A stretch of DNA of 64,000 nucleotides from Dactylellina haptotyla. Taxonomy: Eukaryota > Ascomycota > Orbiliomycetes > Orbiliales > Orbiliaceae. The notes under the pieces were generated by a model. That model searched no databases, was not told where the DNA came from, and worked only from the letters and a program-made list of their open reading frames with translations. How positions within the stretch are numbered: the stretch's first letter is position 1; each line of letters opens with the position of its first letter. Made by a program: the position numbers and the translations under genes. Location: assembly GCA_031310005.1 (NCBI GenBank), contig CM062383.1, forward strand, positions 2,914,001-2,978,000. Reading direction: 5' to 3'. Positions 11,597 through 23,253 of this stretch are shown in pieces.

Positions 11597-12884
11597 GTCT
11601 TTTGCTGGCAATAGAGCAGCAAACGTTTTAACGCGTTCTAAAGGTCCGTAATTGATGCAATTGATATGTTCAACCCGATCTTAAAGAGAGAATGGGTGAA
11701 AATTTGATGGGAGACAAAGTATTGAAAGCGAATGCGCTTTGGTGATTGCAGTTCTTATAAACGTTCGGTCATGTTGGGACCGGATGGGACACGAGAGAAA
11801 GAACTGGAGGATCTTCTCGGGATCATATATCCTAAAGCATCATTGAAGCCTCAGCCGCTTGTCGCACCGGCCACGTCGACAAAACAGAGAACCTGAGGCT
11901 CCGTGACTCACGCAAACGCAATCCCACGACGCACGGCCGGTGAGAAGTCTCGCGATGATTCGAATATTCTCATCGGGAGGCCGAAATGGGACGAGTTTCG
12001 AGAATCGGCCACAGTTGCCATTCAAGGCGTTTTTGCGTTTATGACCGAGGGCTAGACTCGAACCGTGCCCCCATGCTGGCCCAGTGAAAACCTTCAAGTG
12101 GCGGTGAGGGGGAACCCTGCGAGGAGCAAGCCCCGCTCTCTGCCCCTGTGTGACCAAGCCAGGACAAGCACAGCCGGACAACACAACATCTTCTTTCGAG
12201 GAAAGCCCCCAGCAGATCGATCATGGTATCGATCCAAGTTAGCTCGAGATCGCGCGCTCTTGGGTAGCTCGAGCTCAGCTCACAGCACTGTCGGTTTTGA
12301 GAGATTGCTCGCGCTTCACTGTAATCTCACTGGGAATCCGAGAATCCGATTCTGCATTTTACAATCCATATGGACCTAGATGCACCCTTTATACCGTGGC
12401 TACGGGCACGGTTCGCCCGGGTCCGCTGGAATGTGTTGTATGCACGTTTGCGAAGGTATCTCAGACAAGCATGCAGCCGCGGTGATCTGGGCCGCATGCG
12501 TCTTGAGGCGACGACTTCTAATTCTCACATAATAGCGGCTAGGTTAAATGGCTATTGGTAGGTCCATCCTGAGGGACCCCGTGGCAGGCTAACTTCATGA
12601 TCTCATATCACTCCTGTCGAATCATTCACCACAGGTTCATTGGATTCAATCGCACCCGTAGCCTCTCCAACCCCCCCATCACCCGTCCGACCCCATAGTA
12701 GAGTTAATTTGTCAGGCCAGGTCGAGTCGAGGAGGTTCGATACTTTTAACTCCCTAGCTGGCTGCGGACAAATATCGGGTGCCGGGGAACATGCATCGAT
12801 AACCTAGCCGAACCACTCTTTTTGCTTTAGCTCACTTGGCCCTTTTTTGTCCCGCCTCGTAGCTACTATATCAGACGACATATC
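11597..12884. other. divergent promoter region between GTPase fusion and histidine kinase
   Basis: About 1.3 kb, with several overlapping short frames on both strands (up to 114 codons) that look like chance in GC-richer DNA. A T-arm-like string near 12050 was tested as a tRNA and fails to pair. The last 200 bp before the kinase ATG are pyrimidine-rich, as in many fungal promoters. Confidence 0.4.
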
Positions 12885-15800
12885 ATGGGACTCGCAGTTC
12901 AGGACTACCTTCTCGAATTCCTCAGGACCGACTCTCGCCCGACGTTCGTTTTAGACATCACCAATGGCGCCATTGTCTACACCAACCTTGCTTTAGACAA
13001 TATCATTGGAAAATCCCATGACAAGCTCCTCGCAGTCATCCGATCAGCCTTGAGCGATGACCCGCCCATTGCTCAGAAGCGAACGGGGCTGGAGGTTACG
13101 TATAGAAACTACCGGATAAACCTGCGCAATGTTGCGCTGAACGGAAGTAGAGAGGGCTGTTATGTTGGAACATTCGGTTTTGGGGGAAGCGAACGCAAAG
13201 AGGAACTAGATGAAGACGTCCAAGGGCTAGAAAGCTACACATCGTCAATGCCGAGTGGCAGCCGCCGGGTGTCACGTTCTTTGTCTACTTTAGCCCTCAA
13301 AAACAATCTTTCTCCTGCACAGGAAATCCTGATACGATCGAATGGCGGCTCTCTCCCTCGACTTGACTGGACGCGCGAAAACTGTCCCATACCATTTGGC
13401 GAGGCCCGCAAGCATTTCAACTTGCTGCATTCGATCGATTGGGGTAAAACGTCGGTTGGACCGATGAAGTCATGGTCCACATCTCTTCGAACCGCGATTA
13501 ATGCTATCATGTATATGTCCCAACCGATTGTGTTGTATACAGGATACGATTATATCAACATCTACAACTTGGCATGGGGGTTGTTAGTAGCTCAGGAAAG
13601 ACATCCCTATATTATGGGCAAGACTGTTCCGCAGGCTTGGCCGGAAGGGCATGAATACCTGGTCCCCTTGATTGACAAGACCTTGCTCGGAGAAACTGTC
13701 ATTCGAGAGGCCGCTTTGTTTTTCCTCAATAAATCCATACCAGGAGAAGAGTCATATGTGAGCTTCATACTTTCTCCAGCTGTGGACGAACAGGGGTACT
13801 ACCTGGGGACCTTTGCCTACGCACTTTTCGAGACGGATACCATTATCAAAAAACGACACCAAAAGAGCTTGCAGACGCTGAGTTCGAAGCTCACACAAGT
13901 CAAGGAACTCGGTCTAAAAGATGGATTTTGGAGTGCAGTCTTTGACGCTTTGGATGAGAATCCCCGCGATTCGCCGTTCGTCATTCTATATCGCGTGAGC
14001 GAAGACGGGCGTCGATGCGAATATATGGGAAGCCGAGGTTTGGACCCTAAGGTCTGCGGGGACATCGATCTTGATGCGATAGGTCACAACAAAATGCAGC
14101 TGTTCCGGGAACGGCTGATCCATACATATGGCCAGCAAAAACGATGTGTCCGGGAGCCGCTTAATATGACCGAACTCAATCATCTCGATAAGATGCCATA
14201 CCGTGGATTTGGCGTTTGCGAAGATGCGATAACCATGCCGATTCGAAAGCACTCTGGTGCCGTCCAGGCTTTTGTCATAATAGGACAGAATCACAGGCGG
14301 CCGTACGATTCAATGTATCAGGAGTGGCTCATCAGCTTTCAAAATATCCTATCGACATCGATCTCGAAGATTTGGAGTGTCAAAGATGAGGAGAGGTTGC
14401 AACTAGAGAGCAAACTAGCAGGTTCGTCGCTCTCAATGCAAAACTCAAATTGTTGATATCGAATTCTAAAAATTTGGACTTCAGAAATGGCGCGAGCGCA
14501 TAGTCTCCTGATGACCGAAAGCCTAGATAAGAAGAAAAAGGAACTAAGAGAAAGCGAGACGCTATTCACTCGTGTAAGCAAGTCCCCATGTTAGTCCGGC
14601 TCGCAAAACTAACAATCGAAACAGACCGCGGAAAGTGTACCAGTCGGTCTTGTTTGTATAAACAAAGAAGGACAAATCATCTTTGCGAATGATGCATGGT
14701 GGAGAATATGTGGCATGGACCGAAGCGGTGGACCGGACGTCTGGGACAAATACCTCTACTTGGAAGATCGCGAGAGAATCGTTGCCTTGTTCAACAAGAT
14801 TCTAGAAGACAGAGGTAGCATGGCTGAGGAGTTCAGATTCGGAAACGATCCTACCCCAGGCGGCAGAGGCTTCCTTACGTGGTGCAGAAACTCTATCCAT
14901 CCTTCCTATGATGATGACGGGAACTTCACTGGGTGGTTTGGGACACTTGTCGATATCACAAGTATCAAGTTGGCAGAAGAGTACCAGCGAGAGCTCACAG
15001 CCGAAGCTGTAGAAAGGAAGCGGCAACAGGATAACTTTATTGTAGGTGTTATTAGTCATCTACTTGGCATTTTGAGTATTGCTGACATTTGTTAGGATGT
15101 GTACGTACAATCACTAATAAATGATTTTGAGAAAATTCTAACCAAAATCTAGCACGAGTCACGAATTAAGAAACCCTCTTTCAGCAATCCTTCAATCGGC
15201 AGACGAAATACAGATGACCTTAGATGCGTTGGTGGACATAGACGCCGACCCTGCCGCTTTGGCTGCCATACAAGAAGCCGCGGACACCATTTTGGCATGT
15301 GGAGAGCACCAAAAGAAGATCATTGACGACATCTTGAATCTTTCGAAATTGGATGCGGGTCTCTTAACTGTTGATCCAATTCCCGCTCAACCTCATGATA
15401 TCATTCGGCGGGGTATGAGAATATTTGTCCCGGAGCTGAAAAGCAAAGGGATCACGGCGCAGTTCTCCGTAGGTGTAGTCTTGAGTTATTCGACCTACCT
15501 TGGGCTAATGAGAGATTTGCGGTATAGATATCAGATAATTACTGTAGAGATTGTATAAAGAACTGGTGGCTTGTGGATCCAGCCCGGTTGATGCAGGTTC
15601 TGGTTAGTTTCACCAAATCAAGCCAGTATACGCTATGACTAATATCTATAGATCAACCTTATCACGAATGCCATCAAATTTACCAGCCAGAAAAACGGAG
15701 AGAAAGAGATTTGTGTTTCTCTCGATTCGTCGAGTACGCGGCCGTCCTTCACGGACAACTTCCTGGACGAAGAGAAATCGCCGAGCTCACCAAACCAAAA

Positions 15801-16957
15801 ACAGCCAGCAGCTCCAACCCAGGAGAAACCGAATGGGATGTACATGCTAGTAAGCGTTCGGGATACTGGAATTGGGATATCGAAAGAAATGCAAGCAGTC
15901 CTCGGGCAGCGGTTTCACCAGGCACCGGTTAGTATTCTTGACGTCTATGTCGACACCCCGTGGTACATCCTGTATCGCCGTAGCTGACGATTTCAGAAAA
16001 CACACGTTTCGTATGGTGGTTCCGGTTTAGGACTCTTTATCGCCCGTCGTTTATGCTTCCTCCTTGGTGGAGAATTACATTTTGATTCCAATCTAGGAGT
16101 CGGCAGCACCTTTTCGTTCTTTTTCCATGCACAACGGACTGACGCACCGCCAGCCGCTCACGGCCCTACCCTCGCCCATGAACCTGTAAAACGTGCATAT
16201 TCATTCGGTAGTGATGAGAAATCTTCTGCAGACGACTTTTTATCGCGAGCTCGGAGGCCGTCTCAGCCGCCGCCAATAAAAATGCCCCGGTTGGAGTACA
16301 AGCCTGTGAACAAAGGCCCCAAGCTCGGTGATGGGTACCGGGTGCTAGTGGTTGAAGACAACATTCTGAACCAGAAGATATTACGGAAGCAGCTTATGGC
16401 GCAAGGCTGTGAGACGGTAACTGCTAATAACGGCGAGGAAGCATTGGATTTTCTGAAGCGGGGAGAGAAGTTCACTGTCGTCCTGATGGATATGGAGATG
16501 CCTGTAAGTGTTTGAGGCTGGATAACGTTAGGAGATATAACCTTAACGGAACAAACATTCCAGAGAGGCCATAAATGCAACTAGCTGACATAAGATTCTC
16601 ATTAGGTGATGGACGGCGCGACGGCTACAGGGCTGATTCGAGACTATGAGGCGCAGACAGGGGCTCACGTCCCCATCATAGGTACTTCTGCAAATGCAAG
16701 GTTTGAGCAGGTGCGATTCATGATTGACGCCGGCATGGTAAGTCCTGTCCACGCTTAAATTCGGATCCCGAAGCGGCGAATATATCCAGATATCATAAAA
16801 TATTTGAGATATAAGCGTCGGGAATGCATATTGATGACAGGGCTAAATGTTAAAACCATTATTACAGGATGATGTTATCACAAAGCCGTTCCTTATTCTC
16901 GATCTAATGGAGAAGATCAAAGAGGTACTTCACCGGCTACCATCATCATCCCGCTGA
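12885..16957 (+). CDS. hybrid sensor histidine kinase with C-terminal receiver domain
   Basis: Exons 12885..14421, 14485..14573, 14625..15041, 15096..15100, 15153..15472, 15550..15602, 15652..15927, 15997..16503, 16606..16737 and 16868..16957 give 1141 residues. An N-terminal PAS-like segment (1-65) and a sensor region (about 160-490) precede a short coiled coil (500-540) and a PAS domain (543-670). The H-box DVTSHELRNPL carries phospho-His686. The ATPase has N-box NLITNAIKFT, G1 VRDTGIGIS and G2 GGSGLGLFIAR. The receiver domain has VVEDN, phospho-acceptor Asp1064 (LMDMEMP), GTSA and Lys1118 (TKPF). Signal would pass His to Asp, then to an HPt protein and response regulators such as the osmotic MAPK route. 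The 15472/15550 junction is the least certain; another donor (15470) with acceptor at 15560 also keeps frame. The 5-nt exon is discussed in the findings. Confidence 0.92.
15096..15100 (+). other. 5-nt microexon inside the histidine kinase H-box
   Basis: The exon is GATGT, bounded by a TTAG acceptor (ends 15095) and a GTACGT donor (starts 15101). The flanking introns are 54 and 52 nt, with branch-like TGCTGAC and TTCTAAC. Joining it between ...DNFI and CACGAGTCACG... yields D-V-T-S-H-E-L-R-N-P-L, the canonical H-box. Skipping it breaks the frame. Confidence 0.8.
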
Positions 16958-19537
16958 CAAAGGCGATGGGATCGCGGATAAAGCCATGTCTTCGATCGCC
17001 TCTGTGTTGATTAGTCAGTGAGGCGGTGCAGCTATCTTTGCATATCCTGTTGACTTCTTTCGAGATCTTCTTTTCTTTCCTTTTTCTTTATCGTTTTCTC
17101 TTTTCATAAGTACATTCGTGTCAATCGCTGATTCCTTTGTCTTTTTTTACGCTCTTATCATTTTAATCGTCACTTTGCTTCTTGATGTTCAGGGAAAAGG
17201 ATCACATTCTCGCTCCTTTCGGAGTCCGAAGCTAGTGCCTAATTTTGTGTAGGAGTTATTGATTTATCCTTCCGGTGTCCCTTGTTTTTATTTTTTACAT
17301 CTATATCAAGAAGACTTTTTGTTTCTGTTGGTTTCGTGCATACACTTGGTTCTTCAAAAGCTTGGAGAAAGAAAAGAAAAACGTTATGATTGGGTTGAGA
17401 TTAACGTTAGCCGAATTCGGAGTATTTTTTTGTCAAGGTTCGGAATATATCATTTTTTTAGTACATAGTGCCCATAAGGCAAAGTTCGAATTTTCCTTCT
17501 AAAACTTGGAAGAGGTCGATATCAAGAAATCGCGATGACTTACCGAATCTACACCGAAAACGTCTACAAGAAATATGGTGAATGTAGAGAATACCATGAA
17601 GATCCTTTGGATATCGCTATGGCTCCCTTTCGTGTGACGTAGCATTCCTTTGGGTGCTAGTGCGGTAAGCAAGCTGCATATTCGGTTGAAATACCCACGG
17701 GTGAGGCTAAGAGTCTAAAGCTAATTTGGGGTCCCTTGGCTGCAGGTGCAAACCACTCTTTGTTTTTCGGGTTGCTGGAACCCCTCCGGCCAAGGCCTGG
17801 GCTGGGGGTGTGTGCGGATCTGTAATTACAAAACGAGCCGACGTGATTCGCCAGGATTGAGGTTGCTCTGTCAGCTGTTTGTAAGAATTAAAATTCATTT
17901 CTTCTTTTTTGCGAACGTGTGGTGATGGATCAGGATCCCGCTATGCATCCCGAAAACTGCATCCGCTGAAAAATGAAAAAAAGTATCTTCACTCGGCCCA
18001 GCCTCAGATAGGCAATGGGAGTTACGCGGCCAGGGGACTATCCAAGATCTTGGTAGACGTCAAAATGGGGTGTGTTCGGAGATGTTGGATCCACTTTGCG
18101 AGCATTCCGTCGACCGGAATGAGTACAGAGTTGCATGTGCTCAACGTATGCTCTGAAAAGTTGGCCATTGGCAGCTATGGAATTTTCCGGACCTTAACGG
18201 TTTTTCGGGGCCATGGGGGAGATTTCCTGACGAGATCCAGCGGCCGCCGCTGAAATACGTTTATAAGACCAACGAAGAGCAGACAGACAGATAGGTCGAT
18301 CTCGGGCTTCTTCTGGCCAACAAGTGAGGCCATTCCATCTGTACCTTGATTACAGTCGGCTGATTGCCCGATCGAGAAAGATGAAGGGTCGTTTTGGCAG
18401 GGGACCATGCCTGTTCGGTTTCAACCGAGCCATCACGGCCATCCCAATTTCAATACTCCATTATACTTTTCCCACAGCCCAGAAACTAGATGGCTACGTA
18501 GACATTATGACTATTACTGACGGCACACCGGGGAGGAAGAAAGTACTCGAACGTGATTAAGAGGTAGGTATCTTGGATGTCGATACGGCACCCGATTTGT
18601 CCATCTATGCAAGACGCAAGATGTAAGGACTGCGCCCCCTTGGGAACATGGTAACAATCAACCTCTCTGCTCCCCCACAACCGCAACATCAGCGCATTTC
18701 AGTCCAACCCGTGTGTGCATGTGCGGGCTCCGAGGATCAGGAAGACAACAGAGGACCAAGGGTTTCGAATGCAAAGGGTACAAATGCGGACGATACGTTG
18801 ACGAGATAAGAGCATCATAATGCCCGCCCAGACTCGCTGATCTGGGAAATGGGTCAACCGTTTGGCCTCTTGTCTTCTCCGCCCTTGGGTCTGGGCAATA
18901 ACGTTTTAGATTAAGACCAAGTAATCAATGAATCGGTTCACGTTCAATGGAGGTTCGATGAAACTTTAGCGTTCAGGTCGAAGTGGTGGCCGGGGTATGT
19001 TGGTTCTCGGGAAGAGCCAGACCAGACTACAGCACGAGCGAGCGCCTGAAGAAGGGGTTAAGGCTGACCTTTTCCTTTGTTTTAATTTCAGAATGAATGG
19101 CGCCAGTTATTTGTCTGGGGTTCGATAGTATTATTTATATCTAACCCATCCTCCACCACCACCACTCTGCTTTTAATACCATGCAAGGACGTACTTAAGT
19201 AAGGCATTTGCATTTACAGTACGCATCTGCTGTCGGGCTGCATTCGGCTGGAAGACTTCGTTTTTAAACTTCGGGTAACGCGACGACATCCCCTTTAAGA
19301 GCACGCCGCTGCCCATTCTCGCATCCCCATTCCCCAGCACCACCTGCGACTCCAGGACTCGGACGTGGAGAAACCTGGAAATAAATCTGTTACGACTACT
19401 TTCTCGATCCCCACGGCCTTTCTTCTCTGTTTCTAGGCCTCATCTTTGAAACCGGGGCCCTTGTCTTGTATTGTATACGGGATCTCTCGGCGTGTCGGTA
19501 TATATATTGGTAGGGTACACAAACCTCAACACCAAAA
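16958..19537. other. intergenic, same-strand spacer
   Basis: About 2.6 kb. The first 500 bp after the kinase stop are T-rich, consistent with a 3' UTR. The remainder has only short unsupported frames. It should include the promoter of the DOMON-b561 gene. No RNA gene or repeat family was identified. Confidence 0.4.
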
Positions 19538-20893
19538 ATGCGGCTGTCGACCACCGCTGCGGCGATAGGTTGGTACTCCCAATGCAAGTTCACAGCAGAT
19601 AAAAGTACACACGCTAATTTTATGATATGAAATATTGTAGCCTCGCTGGCATCTCTCGCCCAGGCCCAATTAGCACGCTTCACACCATCAAGTGACAGCA
19701 CGGTCACCTACTCTGTCAACATCCCCAGCCTAACCTCATCCTCTGGCTCCGGCGCCATCTACTTCCAAGTCCGCGGCCCTGCCACCGGAAAATCATGGAT
19801 AGCCCTGGGCATCGGCAGCGGCATGACTGGCGCTCACATCTTCGTCGTCTACACTGATGGTAACGGGAACGTCACCGTATCAGCTCGTACGGGTACGGGC
19901 CATGTGGAACCGCAGTACAACCCAGACGTGGACCTACAGCTGCTCGAGGGCAGCGGAATCGTAGACGGCTCATTAATCGCCAACGTGCGATGTAACAACT
20001 GTATCGAGATCGCGAGTGGGCTCTCGGTCACCTCGTCGCGGTCGAGTTGGATCTGGGCCACCAAGGACGGGAACGCACTTGACGACAGCAGCCCCTCGGC
20101 CGGAATCGACCAGCACGACGTCATGGGCGTATTTAACTACGATCTCGCTCAAGCTACCGGGGGTGACACCTCCAATCCGTTCGTCGAAAGCGCCGCACAG
20201 ACGACTTCTGCACCTTCCAGTGGAGCGACGGGAAGCCCTACTGGTACCTCGCGCGGCGGCGCATCCTCGACGAGATCCAACACCACTCCGACCAGCGACA
20301 CCAGCAACCAAGGATCCGGTTCCTCGGAGGGTATCTCGTTCGCCCAGATCCCGCAATGGCTCAAAATCCACGGTATACTCATGGGTCTCGCCTTCGCCGT
20401 CCTCTTCCCGCTCGGTGCGATCATCCTGCGCGTGCTCCCCTCCGGTCAAAAAGTACACATCCACATGGTCATCCAGATTACCGCTTTCGCAATTGCAATC
20501 GCAGGATTGGGGTACGGTGTCATGCTCGGCCGGGACCTGCAGCTCCTCCACGAGACGCACCCGATCATCGGAATGGTAGTCATGGGCGGTATGTTCTTCC
20601 AACCTATCGTCGGGTTGATCCACCATTGGCTGTTCAAGACGAGGGGGAAGAGGACACTTTTGGCGCCTTTGCACGCCAATTGGGGACGGGCGCTTATGAT
20701 CTTGGGTATCATCAACGGTGGGCTGGGTCTGGATTTGGCTAATAACACGAAGAACGGAAAGATTGCGTATGCTGTTGTCGCTGGTGTTATGGGTGTCGCA
20801 TGGTTGGCGGCCACGGCGCTGTATTATGTGAGGGGGGGAAGCAGTCAGATCCCGCCGCCGCAGAAGCGTGATGCGGACGGGTTGAGGGAATAA
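19538..20893 (+). CDS. secreted DOMON (CDH-cytochrome-like) protein with cytochrome b561 membrane domain
   Basis: Exons 19538..19568 and 19641..20893 give 427 residues. The intron (GTTGGT...TGTAG) splits a signal peptide ending SLASLAQAQ. Residues 21-195 form a DOMON heme-binding fold like the cytochrome domain of cellobiose dehydrogenase (IYFQVRGP, WIALGIGSGMTGAHIFVVY, and QHDVMGVFNYDL as candidate second ligand region). A Ser/Thr/Gly linker (200-245) leads to a cytochrome b561/ferric-reductase-type domain with five or six spans. Candidate heme histidines sit in KIHG (about 252), LLHETHP (about 315), GLIHH (about 340) and LHANWGR (about 358). A short polar tail follows. The probable role is transmembrane electron transfer at the plasma membrane between cytosolic donor and extracellular acceptor (iron, quinone or redox enzymes). 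The substrate is not determined by sequence. Confidence 0.92.
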
Positions 20894-21767
20894 ATCACGG
20901 TTAGGTGTTTCGGGATTGCTTTTGACCTTTTCAATTATTATTATTTCGCTTTGATTTTTTGTATGAACTTTTTTTTTAATGTGCTACGGTTCGAGATGTT
21001 CGTATATATGGCTCGCGCAGCCGACGTTACTATTGTTTTACCTAGACGTCTAGTTAATACTATTATATTCAATCTTAAGATGCAAGGTTTCCCTCTCCGA
21101 AGTGAATTGTGAAGCGTGACAGATTACGCAGCTCTATCCACATGTTGTCTTGGCTATGATCCGAATTACGAACGTTGGTGTGGAGATCCGACATGTCTTG
21201 CAGCTAGCCGCCGAACCATATATATGGAGCGACGCAGTTATGTCGAACGACTTGTTCGGTTCACGATAAGAACCTTAGGGTTATATATTTCAAGCTCCAT
21301 GTTTTAGGCAAATACAGCCGATTAGGTAAATATTCAAATGTATATTCAAGAGTTAAAGCTTTTCATTACAACCCATTCAAACATAAAAATCCTCCAATCG
21401 CAACCCAACAAAAAACTATAATCATGCAGGAGAGAATGAAAAAAAGGAAATGTATAGCCACCTCATGCATAACAATCGTGACAAAGTAATAATCGTCCAT
21501 AGTAAATACTCAAAAAACACCCGTAACCCAACGCTAATGCTATGCAAAAGGAACGAAATATGTAGAGTCAAAGGATAGTAAGAAACCGAACAAGAAAGAG
21601 ATGAAAAAGAACCCGCATATTTGAACTATGATGATAGAGATAATGGTGGAATTAATGAGGAGGCGGGTTCCGTTAAAGCGTGTGGGAATGTGGCTTCTCT
21701 ATGCAATCCTAAAAATGATGGTGAAAATTTATAGACAGTAGGAAAAAGAAAATAAGGATGGTGTGGA
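20894..21767. other. intergenic, convergent 3' ends
   Basis: About 870 bp between the stops of the DOMON-b561 and GH16 genes, AT-rich, with no supported frame. Presumably it holds two 3' UTRs. Confidence 0.45.
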
Positions 21768-23253
21768 TTAGAAGAGGATGAAGAGGGCGGTGATAGCGAT
21801 GATGAGAGGAGAAGCAGCACGGATGCTGACGCCACTGTTTGGAACATTGGTGCTCTCCAATCGCTCGTTCGTGGAGGCGGTTGCGACTGTTGTAGTCGCC
21901 GCACCAGCTGCTCCACCGGATGTGGTTGGCCTGGTTTCCACGATGAATGTAGACTTGGACACGGAGTGAGAAGTGCTGGTGGGCTTCGTCGAAGTGGTCT
22001 CCTTCTCGGATGTAGATGTGGTCTTTGGCTTATCAGATGTGGTGGCTGCAGAAGTAGAGGTTTCCAGTTTAGTTTCCGGGGCTTTGATAGAAGTAGTCGT
22101 TTCCGGCTTCTCTGTCGTAGAAGTGGTCGTTGGAGGCGGTGGCGGGGTGGACTTACTGGTGGTAGTTGGTGGAGGTGGAGGAGTTGTAGTAGTAGTAGTA
22201 GTTGGTGGAGGTGGAGGAGTGGTAGTAGTAGTTGGTGGTGGAGGAGGCTTCGAGGTTGTAGTTGGGGGAGGAGGTGGCTTCGAGGTTGTGGTGGGTGGTG
22301 GTGGAAGGGCGCTCGAAGATGGGGGTTGAACAGCTCCGCCGCCAACAATCTCAATGGAGCCGGAAGAACCGCTGGTGTCCTTGTAGCGATACTTAGTCGC
22401 TCCGGTGGAGTAGTCGGTAACGGTCAACGATTGGACAACCATGTCGAATGGTGCCTTGCTGTAGTCAATTTTACCACCAGCCCATTCGATCGTACCTGGC
22501 GCGTTGGACGGGTCACCAGCAGCCCAGGGACCGAATTTGATCTGCATCGGGGTCTGCGGGTAGACGTCTCCGAGGGCAGCTCGGGTCAATGTTCGGACGG
22601 AAACACCGTCAATATACCAAGTGATAGCATCAGGAGTCCAGTCAACCGTGTATTTGTGGAAGACGTTAACAGCATCGGCAACAGCAGTATTTGCACCGTA
22701 GATGTGGACATCCTGGTTACCCTTGGAAAAGATATTCGTTTGAACATTGCCCGGCTGGGATCCAATGAACTCAACGTCGATCTCATCCAAATCGTCACTC
22801 TGGAAGACGAGCGAACTGACGATACCGGCACCGGGACCGGCTTTCATAACAATCTCGGTTTTACCCCAGAAGATGTAGAACTGGGATTGCAACGTCGGCG
22901 AGTCACCTTTCATCTCGACTCTCATGTGCATACCATCGGCTTCGTACGAGATTCGCGAGGCAGAGGAAACAATATCGAATCGAGGGGCAGCGGCATGGTT
23001 CTGGGTGTAATCGTAGGTGTACGTTGTTCCGAGAGCCGGATCATCCTTGAAGCCTATTTTAAGCAAATAGTTAGATAATTTTGTTTTCAAAAATAGATTT
23101 CCATATACCGCAGATAATTCTGCACAGTTTCCGCTGCCAGGGTAGCTTTTGTGTGTACTTACATCCTTTGAGGGGGTTGCAAAGGGAGCTAGTCTGCGCG
23201 AGGGCAGCTGGCAGGAAGCCTACGGCAACCAAAATAAAGCTCTTAACCTGCAT
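21768..23253 (-). CDS. CRH-type GH16 cell-wall transglycosidase, GPI-anchored
   Basis: Exons complement(21768..23053, 23163..23253) give 458 residues. A signal peptide (MQVKSFILVAVGFLPAALAQ) is followed by CNPLKGCFKDDPALG and a GH16 domain to about residue 265. The catalytic strand is DEIDVEFIG, the ExDxE motif of the family, with nucleophile and acid/base glutamates on one strand. CRH/UTR2 enzymes move chitin onto beta-1,6/1,3-glucan at the outer cell wall. After the catalytic domain comes a Pro/Thr stalk with five or so copies of PPPPPTTT, then a Ser/Thr-rich stretch. A hydrophobic C-terminus (ASPLIIAITALFILF) preceded by small residues is typical for GPI addition. No chitin-binding domain is visible. 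The ATG at 23253 was chosen because an in-frame GTG 24 bases upstream is not a likely fungal start. Confidence 0.95.
22133..22310 (-). repeat. in-frame tandem Pro/Thr minisatellite in the GH16 gene
   Basis: A GGTGG/GTAGT-type repeat encodes runs of PPPPP alternating with TTT in the stalk of the cell-wall enzyme. Copies differ slightly in Thr number. Such tracts change length by slippage and set the distance of the catalytic domain from the wall anchor. Confidence 0.85.

Noticed and set aside
12030-12110. Minus-strand string with GGTTCGAGTC resembling a tRNA T-arm
   Set aside because: The five bases on each side of the loop do not pair and no acceptor or anticodon stem could be drawn.
19973-20742. 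Long frames (up to 233 codons) on both strands inside the DOMON-b561 gene
   Set aside because: GC-rich coding sequence opens the other frames; Arg/Pro/Ser-rich translations have no domain, whereas the sense frame has signal peptide, DOMON and b561.
21966-23078. 370-codon plus-strand frame opposite the GH16 gene
   Set aside because: Trp/Arg/Gly-rich translation mirrors the Pro/Thr repeats; the minus frame encodes a complete CRH enzyme.
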